A DNA stretch of 64,000 nt from Pseudomonas putida (lineage in GTDB: Bacteria > Pseudomonadota > Gammaproteobacteria > Pseudomonadales > Pseudomonadaceae), in contig NZ_MNAH01000005.1 in assembly GCF_001976065.1 (NCBI RefSeq), positions 259,248 to 323,247 of the forward strand, read 5' to 3'. A program made the position numbers and the translations under genes. Position 1 is the stretch's first letter. The number at the start of each line of letters is the position of its first letter. The notes below the pieces were generated by a model that searched no databases, was not told the DNA's origin, and was given only the letters and a program-made list of their open reading frames with translations. This document shows, piece after piece, positions 51,958-63,505 of this stretch.

Positions 51958-53062
51958 TGGCGGCTCGCGGCCATTGGCTGCCGAGGACGGCGTGATAGTG
52001 GCCGAGCAGACTGTTGACTACCGCGTCCCAGGCATAGTGCCGCTCGACATGGCGTCGGGCTTGCTGGCCCAGGGCTGCGCTGCCCTGGCTGAACAGCTCG
52101 CGCACCGCGTAGGCCATGGCCAACGGATCGTTGGGGGCACACAACAGGCCACATTGTTCGGTGATGATTTCCTCAAACGCGCCAGCTGCCACCGCCACTA
52201 CCGGGATACCGCAGGCCATGGCTTCAAGGATCACCAGGCCAAAAGTTTCCTGGTCACCGGCATGCAGCAGTGCGTCGGCACTGGCCATCAGGCGAGCGAC
52301 TTGCGTAGCCGGGCAGAATTGGTCGATAACCGTGACATTGTCCGGCACCGTGGTTGGCATCGACGACCCGACCAGCAGCAAGTGATAGCGTCGGCCCAGG
52401 CGTTTCATGCATTCGAGCAGTACCGGCAGGTTCTTCTCCTTGGAACCGCGCCCGGCGAAGATCAATAGATAAGTGTTTTCGTCCAGTCCCAGCTCGGCCC
52501 GAAGGCCGGTATCCCGTGCGTCGGGATGAAACACCTGGAGGTCGACCCCCAAGGGCTGCACGAAAACATTCTTCACCCCCAGGGCGGTCAGTTTATCGGC
52601 CATGACCTGGCTCGGTGCCAGTACCCGATCGAAATTGCCATAGAGCTTGCTGACATAGGCCTCGACATTTGGCGTGACCCAGTTGCCCATTCGATTGCTG
52701 GCCAGCAGTGGCAGGTCCGAATGATAAAAGCCGATGACTGGCACATCCAGTTGGCGACGCGCGTCCAGGGCCGCCCAGGCGGTGAGGTAAGGGTCGCCGA
52801 CTTCAATCAGATCGGGTTGCAGAACCTGCAGGACATTGCGCCAGGGCGCGAGACGCAGAGGGAAACGATAACCTTTGCCGAAGGGCAGGGCAGGCGCCGG
52901 AACCGTGTAGATGCCATCCTTTTCGCTGAGGATTGCTCCTGGTATCAGCACACTGTGGCGAATGCCTGGCCTGGTGCACAGGCGATGATGCTTGGCATCC
53001 AGATAGGTGCGCACGCCACCGCTGGCAGGGGCGTAGAACATGGTTATGTCAGCGATATGCAC
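51950..53062 (-). CDS. Family 1/4 glycosyltransferase
   Basis: A 370-residue GT-B glycosyltransferase. The N-terminal MHIADITMFYAPASGGVRTY and the C-terminal donor-site motif HAGDQETFGLVILEAMACG with the E-x7-E pair are present. I chose the GTG at 53062 because it gives the start I remember for homologues and lies about ten bases after GGAGG; an ATG at 53071 is only one base from that GGAGG. It probably transfers a hexose or amino sugar to a lipid. It is the first gene of the operon. Confidence 0.85.
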   Translation of the reverse strand: MHIADITMFYAPASGGVRTYLDAKHHRLCTRPGIRHSVLIPGAILSEKDGIYTVPAPALPFGKGYRFPLRLAPWRNVLQVLQPDLIEVGDPYLTAWAALDARRQLDVPVIGFYHSDLPLLASNRMGNWVTPNVEAYVSKLYGNFDRVLAPSQVMADKLTALGVKNVFVQPLGVDLQVFHPDARDTGLRAELGLDENTYLLIFAGRGSKEKNLPVLLECMKRLGRRYHLLLVGSSMPTTVPDNVTVIDQFCPATQVARLMASADALLHAGDQETFGLVILEAMACGIPVVAVAAGAFEEIITEQCGLLCAPNDPLAMAYAVRELFSQGSAALGQQARRHVERHYAWDAVVNSLLGHYHAVLGSQWPRAANA

Positions 53063-53161
53063 GATGAACATCCCTCCGGTCCGTTGTTCTCCCTTGGTTG
53101 ACCTTTATGAAGAATAGATGTTCGGTTGGGATTTGGAGGGGTGGCGTGCCTGGAAGAGCTA

Positions 53162-53194
53162 CTTCGCGGGCAAGTTGGAGCGTTGCCCGCGAAG
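53162..53194. repeat. REP-like hairpin between glycosyltransferase and chemoreceptor genes
   Basis: CTTCGCGGGCAA and TTGCCCGCGAAG form a perfect 12-bp stem with a nine-base loop, just downstream of the chemoreceptor stop. Confidence 0.75.
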
Positions 53195-53209
53195 AAGCTG
53201 GATAAAAGG

Positions 53210-55099
53210 TTAGATGCGGAAGCTGCCCACCAACTGCTTCAACCGCGCCGCCTGTTGCTCCAGGTCCGAACAGGCACGCAAGGTAGATTGCAGGTTTTCC
53301 ACGCCTTCCTGGTTCAGCGTGTTGATTTCAGTGATGTCCACGTTGATCGACTCGACCACCGCGGTCTGTTCCTCGGTGGCGGTCGCCACGGACTGGTTCA
53401 TGCCATCGATTTCGCCGATGCGTTGCGTGACGCTGCTCAGGCGCTCGCCGGCCAGGTTGGCAATTTCCACGCTGTCCTGACTGTGGCGCTGGCTGTCGCT
53501 CATGGTGCTGACCGACTCGCGGGCACCGACCTGCAGTTCTTCGATCATGGTCTGTACTTGCTGCGCCGATTCCTGGGTGCGATGTGCCAGGTTGCGCACT
53601 TCATCGGCCACCACGGCAAATCCACGCCCGGCTTCCCCGGCCCGCGCCGCTTCGATGGCAGCGTTGAGCGCCAGCAGGTTGGTTTGCTGGGAAATGCTGG
53701 TGATCACTTCGAGAATCTGTCCGATGTTCACGGTTTTGCTGTTGAGCGATTCGATGTTGCTGCTGGACGCGCTGAGCATGTTCGACAGTTGATTCATCGC
53801 GGCAATGCTACGGTCCACCACTTGCTGGCCATCTTCGGCCAGGTTACGGGCATCGCTGGCCTGGCTCGACGCTTGCGCGGCATTGCGGGCGATCTCCTGG
53901 GCGGCAGCGCCGAGCTGGTTGATCGCCGCTGCCACGCTGCTGGTGCGTGATGCCTGTTGGTCGGAGTTGTACATCGACGAGTTCGAGGCGGCGACCACGC
54001 GCAACGCCACTTCGTTGACCTGGCCCGTGGCCGAGGACACTTCGCGGATCGAACCGTGGATACGTTCCACAAAACGGTTGAAGGCGGTACCGAGGCTGCC
54101 GAACTCGTCGTTGTTCTGGATCACCAGGCGCTTGGTCAGGTCGCCTTCACCGTCGGCGATGTCGGCCATGGCCCGGGTCATGACGTGCAGTGGCTGGATC
54201 AGCAGGCGGATCAACATGCCCAGCAGGGCGATGATGATGGCGACGGCGATCACTGTGGCAACCACCGCCGAGGCGCGGAACTCACTGAGCATCGAGAAGG
54301 CTTTGTCCTTGTCCACCGACAGACCGATGTACCAGTTGACAGAAGGCAGGCCCTTGATCGGGGTAAAGGTGACGATGCGGGTTTTGCCGTCGACCACGAT
54401 TTCACTGAAGTCGCGGCTGATGCGCGGGGTATTTTGCGGGTATGCCTCGCCCAGGGACTTCATGACCAAGGCCTTGTCCGGGTGGACCAGGATTTTGCCG
54501 TCGGCGCTGACCAGGAAGGCGTAGCCCATGCCGTCGAAGTCACGGGCGCTCAGGGTGTCGATCAAGGTTTGCAAACTCAGGTCGCCGCCCACCACGCCTA
54601 CGCCTTGCCCGGCTTTCGTCGAGGCCATGGCGATGGAAATGATCGTCTGACCGGTCGCCGCGTCGACATAGGGTTCGGTCAGGGTCGGCGTGCTGCTATT
54701 TTGCGCCCCCTTGTACCAAGGGCGAACCCGTGGGTCGAAACCGTCTGGCATCTTCGCATCCGGACGGATGGTGAAGTGCCCGGTGGCGTCACCGAGGTAG
54801 GACGCCATGAACGTCGACGTCAGGGCTTTCTGTTCCAGCAGGGCGGCGACGTTGGTTTGTTCCGGGTTGATGGCAATGTTTTGCGCCAGGTTCTCGATCA
54901 GCAGGATACGGCCGGTCAGCCAGGTCTGGATGTTGCTGGCGGTGACGTCGCCCATCTCGTTCAGATAGTTGTCCAGGTCTTCGCGGATGGCATTGCGCTG
55001 TAAATAGTCGTTATACAGGGTGAATGAGGCGAAAGTGGCAATGACGATGAGGGCGGCGGCAAGCAGGATTTTATGGCTGAAGCGTAGATTTTTGTTCAT
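53210..55099 (-). CDS. Methyl-accepting chemotaxis protein with dCache_1 amino-acid sensor (Pct-like)
   Basis: A 629-residue chemoreceptor. An N-terminal helix (about residues 11-30) is followed by a periplasmic dCache domain, a second helix near 280-300, HAMP and the signalling domain with hairpin tip QQTNLLALNAAIEAARAGE. The Cache domain has DPRVRPWYKGA, LTEPYVDAATGQ and VGVVGGDLSL, which fits the amino-acid-binding pattern of PctA/B/C-type receptors. Chemotaxis toward amino acids is predicted. The C-terminus lacks a pentapeptide for CheR. Confidence 0.88.
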   Translation of the reverse strand: MNKNLRFSHKILLAAALIVIATFASFTLYNDYLQRNAIREDLDNYLNEMGDVTASNIQTWLTGRILLIENLAQNIAINPEQTNVAALLEQKALTSTFMASYLGDATGHFTIRPDAKMPDGFDPRVRPWYKGAQNSSTPTLTEPYVDAATGQTIISIAMASTKAGQGVGVVGGDLSLQTLIDTLSARDFDGMGYAFLVSADGKILVHPDKALVMKSLGEAYPQNTPRISRDFSEIVVDGKTRIVTFTPIKGLPSVNWYIGLSVDKDKAFSMLSEFRASAVVATVIAVAIIIALLGMLIRLLIQPLHVMTRAMADIADGEGDLTKRLVIQNNDEFGSLGTAFNRFVERIHGSIREVSSATGQVNEVALRVVAASNSSMYNSDQQASRTSSVAAAINQLGAAAQEIARNAAQASSQASDARNLAEDGQQVVDRSIAAMNQLSNMLSASSSNIESLNSKTVNIGQILEVITSISQQTNLLALNAAIEAARAGEAGRGFAVVADEVRNLAHRTQESAQQVQTMIEELQVGARESVSTMSDSQRHSQDSVEIANLAGERLSSVTQRIGEIDGMNQSVATATEEQTAVVESINVDITEINTLNQEGVENLQSTLRACSDLEQQAARLKQLVGSFRI

Positions 55100-55276
55100 G
55101 GCTTGGGGTTCCGCTAAGGTCTTAATGTCCTGCGCGTGCTTTTATAAAGGGACGCACGATGGGCAATGTTGAAAGCAAGTGAAATTTCCGTCGCTCCTTA
55201 AGGGAAATGTCCGACAGATTTGTGTCTGTCTGCTTTGTCGTTATTTCTATCGGCCGTGTAGGACCAAAGATTAACC

Positions 55277-56776
55277 ATGGGTGACCAAATGCCTGATTCA
55301 TTGCAGCTAGTTATCGGCGCCGACCTCGCGGGACAGCCGATCGCCCAGGCCATGCGCCTGGCGAACCGCCACGGTTTGATCGCGGGTGCTACGGGGACCG
55401 GCAAGACCGTAACCTTGCAACGCATGGCCGAAGCCTTCAGCGATGCCGGCGTGGCGGTGTTTGCCGCCGATATAAAGGGAGACCTGTGCGGCCTGGGCGC
55501 TGCCGGCAACCCCCAGGGCAAGATCGCCGAGCGGATAGCCGGCATGCCATGGCTGAACCACAAGCCTGCGGCGTATCCGGTGACCTTGTGGGACATTCAC
55601 GGTCAGTCCGGTCATCCGCTGCGCACGACCTTGAGCGAAATGGGACCGTTACTCCTGGGAAGCCTGCTGGAACTGACCGACAGCCAGCAGTCGACGCTGT
55701 ATGCCGCGTTCAAGGTTGCCGACCGCGAAGGCCTGTTGCTGCTGGATCTAAAAGACCTCAAGGCACTGCTCAATCACCTCAAGGACAATCCACAGTTGTT
55801 GGGTGATGACGCGGCGCTGATGACCACCGGCTCCAGCCAGGCCCTGCTACGGCGCCTGGCAACCCTGGAACAGCAGGGCGCTGAAGCGCTATTCGGTGAG
55901 CCGGCGCTGCAACTGGAGGACATTCTGCAACCGACTGCCGATGGCCGCGGCCGCATTCATTTGCTCGATGCCAGTCGCCTGGTGCATGAAGCGCCGAAGG
56001 TCTATGCGACTTTCCTGTTGTGGCTGCTGGCCGAGCTGTTCGAGCAACTGCCTGAACGCGGCGATTCGGACAAACCACTGCTCGCGCTGTTTTTCGACGA
56101 GGCGCACTTGTTGTTCGCCGGCACACCCAAAGCGCTGCAGGACCGCCTGGAGCAAGTGGTGCGGCTAATTCGTTCCAAAGGGGTGGGGGTGTATTTCGTC
56201 ACCCAATCACCCGGCGACTTGCCCGACGACGTGCTGGCACAGTTGGGCCTGCGCATCCAGCACGGCTTGCGCGCGTTCACCGCCAAGGAGCAGAAATCCC
56301 TGCGGGCGGTGGCGGACGGTTTTCGCCCGAACCCGGCGTTTGACGCCCTGTCGGTGCTGACCGAACTGGGCATCGGCGAGGCGCTGGTGGGTACCTTGCA
56401 GGACAAGGGCACGCCGGAGAGGGTCCAGCGTGTCTTGGTGGCGCCACCACAGTCGCGAATCGGGCCATTGAGTGACACCGAACGCACCGTGCTGATCGGC
56501 GGCTCGCCGTTCAAAGGGCGGTATGACAAACCGATCGATCGGGAGTCGGCATATGAGGTGCTGATGGGGCGCAAGGGGCTGGCGCCGGAACCTGAGGCGG
56601 CACCGGATAAACCGGCGGCCGAAGAGCCAAGCTTCACCGAACAGGCCGGGGAGTTCCTCGGCACGGCGGCGGGGCAGGCACTGAAGTCGGCGATGCGACA
56701 GGCGGCCAACCAGTTGGGCCGACAATTGGTGCGCGGCTTGATGGGCTCATTATTAGGTGGCAAGAAAAGCCGCTAA
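55277..56776 (+). CDS. HerA/FtsK-like ATPase of the YjgR (DUF853) family
   Basis: A 499-residue ATPase of the YjgR/DUF853 family. Walker A is GATGTGKTVTLQRM, Walker B is LLALFFDEAHLLF, and sensor-type YFVTQSPGDLPDDVLAQLG follows. The C-terminal tail is a Gly/Ala helix ending GGKKSR. The family relates to HerA helicases, but a cell role is not established. The ATG at 55277 has a weak ribosome site; ATG 55289 (MPDSLQLVIGAD) after GGGTGA is an equally good start. Confidence 0.85.
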   Translation: MGDQMPDSLQLVIGADLAGQPIAQAMRLANRHGLIAGATGTGKTVTLQRMAEAFSDAGVAVFAADIKGDLCGLGAAGNPQGKIAERIAGMPWLNHKPAAYPVTLWDIHGQSGHPLRTTLSEMGPLLLGSLLELTDSQQSTLYAAFKVADREGLLLLDLKDLKALLNHLKDNPQLLGDDAALMTTGSSQALLRRLATLEQQGAEALFGEPALQLEDILQPTADGRGRIHLLDASRLVHEAPKVYATFLLWLLAELFEQLPERGDSDKPLLALFFDEAHLLFAGTPKALQDRLEQVVRLIRSKGVGVYFVTQSPGDLPDDVLAQLGLRIQHGLRAFTAKEQKSLRAVADGFRPNPAFDALSVLTELGIGEALVGTLQDKGTPERVQRVLVAPPQSRIGPLSDTERTVLIGGSPFKGRYDKPIDRESAYEVLMGRKGLAPEPEAAPDKPAAEEPSFTEQAGEFLGTAAGQALKSAMRQAANQLGRQLVRGLMGSLLGGKKSR

Positions 56777-56781
56777 ATCCT

Positions 56782-56809
56782 TGTGGGAGCGGGCTTGCCT
56801 GCTCCCACA
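56782..56809. repeat. Single REP-type hairpin between convergent genes
   Basis: TGTGGGAGC and GCTCCCACA with GGGCTTGC between: one compact REP unit between the YjgR-type and dciA genes. Confidence 0.85.
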
Positions 56810-56820
56810 TGGTGTCTGTG

Positions 56821-57276
56821 TCAGGCTTTGGGTCTGGCGTGCGCCGCCAACCGCTCCAGCGCCGCCCGCAGGTTCGGATCGCTGATCCCGTCAGCCGTGG
56901 CCTGGATGGTCGCGGCGGCATCATTGGATAAATCCATGGTATGCCCGGCCGCACCTTGCTGCACGGTCGGCGGCTGCACCTTGAACAGGATTCGCGTCAG
57001 GTTGGCGAATTCGTCGAACATCTGCAATTGCCGGAGCAGGCGTTTTTGTTGGTAACGCAGACGAGTGGCCCAATGACCGTCGGTGACAATCAGCAACAAA
57101 CTGCCTTCGCGCCAGGACGCCACATGGCAATGGGCGCGCGCGGCGGGCTGCAGCTGGCTCTCGAGCAGACGTTGCAAATGCCCCAGGCGTTGGGCGTGAC
57201 CGAGAATGGCCTTGAGCGGCTTGGCTTCGCGAAGCAGAACGGCGGGTGCTCTGGCCGTAAGAGGGCGAAATGCCAT
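56821..57276 (-). CDS. dciA: DciA (DUF721), replicative helicase operator
   Basis: A 151-residue DUF721 protein. DciA loads or operates the replicative helicase DnaB in bacteria lacking DnaC, including pseudomonads. The DUF721 core is visible in LKAILGHAQRLGHLQRLLE and GSLLLIVTDGHWATRLRYQQ. I chose the ATG at 57276 (MAFRPLTARAPAVLLRE); longer in-frame readings reach toward the secA promoter and are rejected. Position beside secA matches the known pseudomonad locus. It is divergent from secA. Confidence 0.88.
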   Translation of the reverse strand: MAFRPLTARAPAVLLREAKPLKAILGHAQRLGHLQRLLESQLQPAARAHCHVASWREGSLLLIVTDGHWATRLRYQQKRLLRQLQMFDEFANLTRILFKVQPPTVQQGAAGHTMDLSNDAAATIQATADGISDPNLRAALERLAAHARPKA

Positions 57277-57493
57277 GATCAGACACCTGAAGTAACAGAG
57301 CCGCCATGGTAGCAGAAAGCAGCGGATGCGCCCGACCCATTGCTTTGCACGTGCTTTACCCATTAAATCAACAAGTAACTTCTGCCGTGAATGGCTTGAA
57401 GTTCAGCGATTTGCCCTTATTTTAAGTGAGCCCCGTTACAACGCAGTGCCAGCATCGTGGAACAACGCCACTTTCCTCACCACCGTTTCCGGG

Positions 57494-57499
57494 TAGAAT
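57494..57499 (+). promoter_or_regulatory. Possible -10 element for secA
   Basis: TAGAAT, about 85 bases before the secA start. The matching -35 is poor. Confidence 0.35.
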
Positions 57500-57511
57500 G
57501 CTCGTTCGCAT

Positions 57512-57549
57512 GCGGCCATGAGGGCTGCTCGGGCGACTCACGGGGCCGC
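57512..57549 (+). promoter_or_regulatory. Stem-loop in the secA leader
   Basis: GCGGCC (57512-57517) pairs with GGCCGC (57544-57549), and TGAG (57519-57522) with CTCA (57537-57540), leaving a 14-base loop, about 35-72 bases before the secA start. Confidence 0.45.
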
Positions 57550-57583
57550 CCTCCATCCCTTTAGTGTGGAAGATCCTGCCGAT

Positions 57584-60319
<2,736 letters not shown>

Positions 60320-60440
60320 ACCCGTTCCATACGCTGAAATACCCGCGCCGCGACCGGCTCATGCCGTCGCGGCGTTTTGCCATTTCAACCCCCCGCTTTT
60401 GCTAAAGCGGTGCAGACATCATCTATAAAGGAGCGCATTC

Positions 60441-61658
60441 ATGGCTGTTGGTCTTGGTCCTTTGCCAACGTTGCACCCGGTTGCCGGTTTTGAACTCGGT
60501 ATCGCCTCGGCCGGTATCAAGCGCCCGGGGCGCAAGGATGTTGTAGTCATGCGTTGTGCCGAAGGCTCCACGGTGGCGGGCGTGTTCACCCTGAACGCCT
60601 TTTGTGCAGCCCCGGTAATCCTGGCCAAGCAGCGCGTGCAGGGGCCGGTGCGTTACCTGCTGACCAATACCGGCAATGCCAACGCTGGTACCGGTGAGCC
60701 AGGCCTGGCCGCGGCCGAGCGTACTTGCGCCAAACTGGCCGAGTTGACCGGTGTCGATGCCAGCCAGGTGCTGCCGTATTCCACCGGCGTGATCGGCGAG
60801 CCACTGCCGGTCGAGAAAATCGAAGGTGCATTGCAAGCCGCCCTCGACGATCTGTCGGAGAACAACTGGGAAGCTGCCGCCACCGGCATCATGACCACCG
60901 ATACCCTGCCAAAGGGCGCCAGCCGCCAGTTCCAGCATGACGGCGTGACCATCACGGTCACCGGTATCAGCAAGGGCGCGGGCATGATTCGTCCGAACAT
61001 GGCGACCATGCTTGGCTATATCGCCACTGACGCCAAGGTTGCCCGCGATGTGTTGCAAAACCTGATGCTGGACGGCGCGAACAAGTCGTTCAACCGCATC
61101 ACCATCGACGGCGACACTTCGACCAACGACTGCTGCATGCTGATCGCCACCGGTCAGGCGGCGCTGCCGGAAATCACCCGCGCCGAAGGCGAGTTGTTCG
61201 CCAAGCTCAAGCAAGCGGTGTTCGAGGTGTGCATGGACGTGGCCCAGGCGATCGTACGCGACGGCGAAGGTGCGACTAAATTCGTTACTGTTGAAGTCAA
61301 CGGCGGCGGCAATCACCAGGAATGCCTGGACGTCGGCTACACCGTGGCCCACTCGCCATTGATCAAGACCGCACTGTTCGCTTCCGACCCGAACTGGGGC
61401 CGTATCCTCGCGGCGGTCGGTCGTGCCGGCGTACCGAACCTGGATGTGAGCAAGATCGATGTGTTCCTTGGTGAAGTGTGCATCGCCAGCCGTGGCGCCC
61501 GCGCTGCCACCTACACCGAAGCCCAGGGCGCAGCGGTGATGCAACAGGAAGAAATCACCATCCGTATCGAGCTGGGTCGTGGCGACTGCAGCGAAACCAT
61601 CTGGACCACCGATCTGTCCCACGAATACGTGAAGATCAACGCCGAGTACCGTACATAA
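60441..61658 (+). CDS. argJ: Bifunctional ornithine acetyltransferase/N-acetylglutamate synthase
   Basis: A 405-residue enzyme that recycles the acetyl group from N-acetylornithine to glutamate in arginine synthesis. The self-cleavage site is the Ala-Thr bond in PNMATMLGYIATD, giving alpha and beta chains. NRITIDGDTSTNDC and the C-terminus ending LSHEYVKINAEYRT are typical. AAAGGAG precedes the ATG. It lies downstream of secA, as in other pseudomonads. Confidence 0.96.
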   Translation: MAVGLGPLPTLHPVAGFELGIASAGIKRPGRKDVVVMRCAEGSTVAGVFTLNAFCAAPVILAKQRVQGPVRYLLTNTGNANAGTGEPGLAAAERTCAKLAELTGVDASQVLPYSTGVIGEPLPVEKIEGALQAALDDLSENNWEAAATGIMTTDTLPKGASRQFQHDGVTITVTGISKGAGMIRPNMATMLGYIATDAKVARDVLQNLMLDGANKSFNRITIDGDTSTNDCCMLIATGQAALPEITRAEGELFAKLKQAVFEVCMDVAQAIVRDGEGATKFVTVEVNGGGNHQECLDVGYTVAHSPLIKTALFASDPNWGRILAAVGRAGVPNLDVSKIDVFLGEVCIASRGARAATYTEAQGAAVMQQEEITIRIELGRGDCSETIWTTDLSHEYVKINAEYRT

Positions 61659-61670
61659 CGCTGCAGAAAC

Positions 61671-61760
61671 TGTAGGAGCCGGCTGGCCGGCGAAGGCGTC
61701 CTCTGCAGCGAAAGATGTGTTGAGGCCGCTACCGTTATCGCTGGCAAGCCAGCTCCTACA
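61671..61760. repeat. REP-type inverted pair (GTAGGAGCCGGCTGGCC family)
   Basis: TGTAGGAGCCGGCTGGCCGG and CTGGCAAGCCAGCTCCTACA face each other between argJ and the glutathione S-transferase gene; the two arms belong to slightly different REP variants. Confidence 0.85.
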
Positions 61761-61791
61761 GGTATCCCTTTAGCTTGAAGGACGCTTGAAC

Positions 61792-62424
61792 ATGAGCCTG
61801 CACCTGATCATCGGCGACAAACTGCTTTCTTCCTGGTCCCTGCGCGGCGCCTTGGCCCTTGATCTGGCCGGCGCGTCTTACACCGAAGAACTGATCAAGC
61901 TGAACCAGTCGGACACCCGCGAACGCCTGCTCAAACACTCGCCAACCGGCAAGGTCCCGCTGTTGAAGACCGAGCACGGCACCATCGCCGACTCCCTGGC
62001 GATTGCCGAATACCTGGCGGAACAGTTTCCGGACGCTGGCCTCTGGCCCAAAGATGTGCGCGCTCGCGCCCAGGCACGTTCGGCGTGCGCGCAGATGCAC
62101 AGCGGTTTCTTCGCCATGCGCGGCAACATGCCCTTCGACCTGAGCCATGATGCGCCACTCTCGCCGCTCCCGGCGGACGTGCAGGCCGACATCGAGCGCA
62201 TGTCGGCCCTGTGGGCCGAGTGCCGTGCTGCGGCCACCGAAAGTGGTCCGTACCTGTTTGGCCGTATCAGCCTGGCCGATGCGTTCTTCGCCCCGATTGC
62301 CGTACGCCTGCGCACCTATCAGGTGAAATTGCCCGAGGCTGACGAAGCCTATGTTCAAACCATCTACCAATGGCCAGCCTTCAAGGCCTGGCAGAAGGCT
62401 GGCCTGGAGGAAATCGAGCGGTGA
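61792..62424 (+). CDS. Glutathione S-transferase family protein
   Basis: A 210-residue GST-fold protein starting MSLHLIIGDKLLSSWSLRG. The thioredoxin-like N-terminal half has PTGKVPLLKTEHGTIADSLA, where the cis-proline and ESLAI-type glutathione site region are recognisable, and an all-helical C-terminal half follows. AAGGA precedes the ATG at 61792. Its stop overlaps the next gene's GTG. The function is probably detoxification or repair; the substrate is unknown. Confidence 0.88.
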   Translation: MSLHLIIGDKLLSSWSLRGALALDLAGASYTEELIKLNQSDTRERLLKHSPTGKVPLLKTEHGTIADSLAIAEYLAEQFPDAGLWPKDVRARAQARSACAQMHSGFFAMRGNMPFDLSHDAPLSPLPADVQADIERMSALWAECRAAATESGPYLFGRISLADAFFAPIAVRLRTYQVKLPEADEAYVQTIYQWPAFKAWQKAGLEEIER

Positions 62425-63365
62425 AACGAGTACACGTAGCGGCCGCCGTCATCCGTGATGACAGCGGCAAGATCCTCATCGCCCGCCGTGCCGACACTCA
62501 GCACCAGGGCGGCCTGTGGGAGTTTCCCGGTGGTAAGGTCGAGGCCGACGAGTCGGTCGAAAGCGCCCTGGCCCGAGAGCTGCACGAAGAGCTGGGTATC
62601 GTGGTCGGCGCGGCGCGCCCGTTGATCAAGGTCCACCATGATTACCCGGACAAACAGGTGTTGCTGGACGTCTGGGAAGTCTCGGCGTTCACCGGCGAGC
62701 CTCATGGCGCCGAAGGCCAGCCCCTGGCTTGGGTCACCGCCCGGGACCTGTCGGGATACGAGTTCCCCGAGGCCAACCGGCCGATCGTCGCGGCTGCCCG
62801 CTTGCCCGAGCAATACCTGATCACCCCGGAAGATCTGGAAACCCCGGCTCTGCTGCGGGGAATCCAGAAGGCCATCGCGGGCGGCATCAAGTTGATCCAG
62901 TTGCGCGCGCCAAACGGTTACGACCCCAAGTACCGCGATCTGGCCGTGGATGCGGCAGGGCTGTGTGCCGGCAAGGCGCAATTGATGATCAAGGGGCCGT
63001 TCGAGTGGCTGGGGGATTTCCCTTCCGCTGGTTGGCACATCACTTCGGCACAATTGCGCAAATACGCAGCCGCTGGTCGGCCACTGCCGGCATCGCGCTG
63101 GTTGGCGGCGTCCTGCCATAACGCTGAGGAGCTGGCGCTGGCCGAAGAAATGGGCGTCGACTTCGTGACCTTGTCGCCGGTACAACCGACTTTGACGCAT
63201 CCGGGGGCGCAACCGCTGGGTTGGGAGCAGGCTTCGAGCTTGATCGAGGGCTTCAGCAAACCGGTGTTTTTGCTGGGCGGCGTTGGCCCTGCGCAGGTTC
63301 AGAAGGCTTGGGCGGCAGGTGCCCAGGGCGTGGCGGGGATTCGGGCTTTTTGGCCTGAGGCCTGA
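62421..63365 (+). CDS. mutT: Nudix hydrolase fused to thiamine phosphate synthase-like domain
   Basis: A 314-residue fusion. The Nudix box is complete: G38-x5-E44-x7-R52-E53-L-x-E56-E57-x-G59-I. The first domain is MutT-like (start VKRVHVAAAVIRDDSGK) and should hydrolyse 8-oxo-dGTP. From about residue 140 a ThiE-like TIM barrel follows (GGIKLIQLRAP, GVDFVTLSPVQPT, VFLLGGVGP). The GTG start overlaps the GST stop (GTGA). The fusion is known in proteobacteria, and the role of the ThiE-like part is unclear. It probably lacks some ThiE catalytic residues, which needs alignment. Confidence 0.85.
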   Translation: MKRVHVAAAVIRDDSGKILIARRADTQHQGGLWEFPGGKVEADESVESALARELHEELGIVVGAARPLIKVHHDYPDKQVLLDVWEVSAFTGEPHGAEGQPLAWVTARDLSGYEFPEANRPIVAAARLPEQYLITPEDLETPALLRGIQKAIAGGIKLIQLRAPNGYDPKYRDLAVDAAGLCAGKAQLMIKGPFEWLGDFPSAGWHITSAQLRKYAAAGRPLPASRWLAASCHNAEELALAEEMGVDFVTLSPVQPTLTHPGAQPLGWEQASSLIEGFSKPVFLLGGVGPAQVQKAWAAGAQGVAGIRAFWPEA

Positions 63366-63395
63366 GGCCTGATTATGCTGTGATGCTGCCGGCCT

Positions 63396-63486
63396 CTTCG
63401 CGGGCAAGCTCGCTCCCACAGGTTTAGCGGTGTACACAGGTTTTGTGTTCGACGCGATCACTGTGGCAGCGGGCTTGCCCGCGAAG
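63396..63486. repeat. REP-type inverted pair (CTTCGCGGGCAAGC family)
   Basis: CTTCGCGGGCAAGCTCGCTC and GCAGCGGGCTTGCCCGCGAA face each other between the Nudix fusion gene and the convergent adenosyltransferase gene. Confidence 0.85.
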
Positions 63487-63505
63487 TGGGCCTAATGGGC
63501 GACGA

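Larger units (their letters stand above)
57277..57583. other. Divergent intergenic region between dciA and secA, 307 bases
   Basis: No gene is seen. The secA-proximal part has a TAGAAT -10 at 57494-57499 and a leader stem-loop at 57512-57549. No secM-like gene precedes secA. Confidence 0.6.

Noticed and set aside
51950..53071. ATG at 53071 as glycosyltransferase start
   Set aside because: GGAGG is only one base away, too close for initiation, whereas GTG at 53062 has usable spacing and gives the remembered homologous start.
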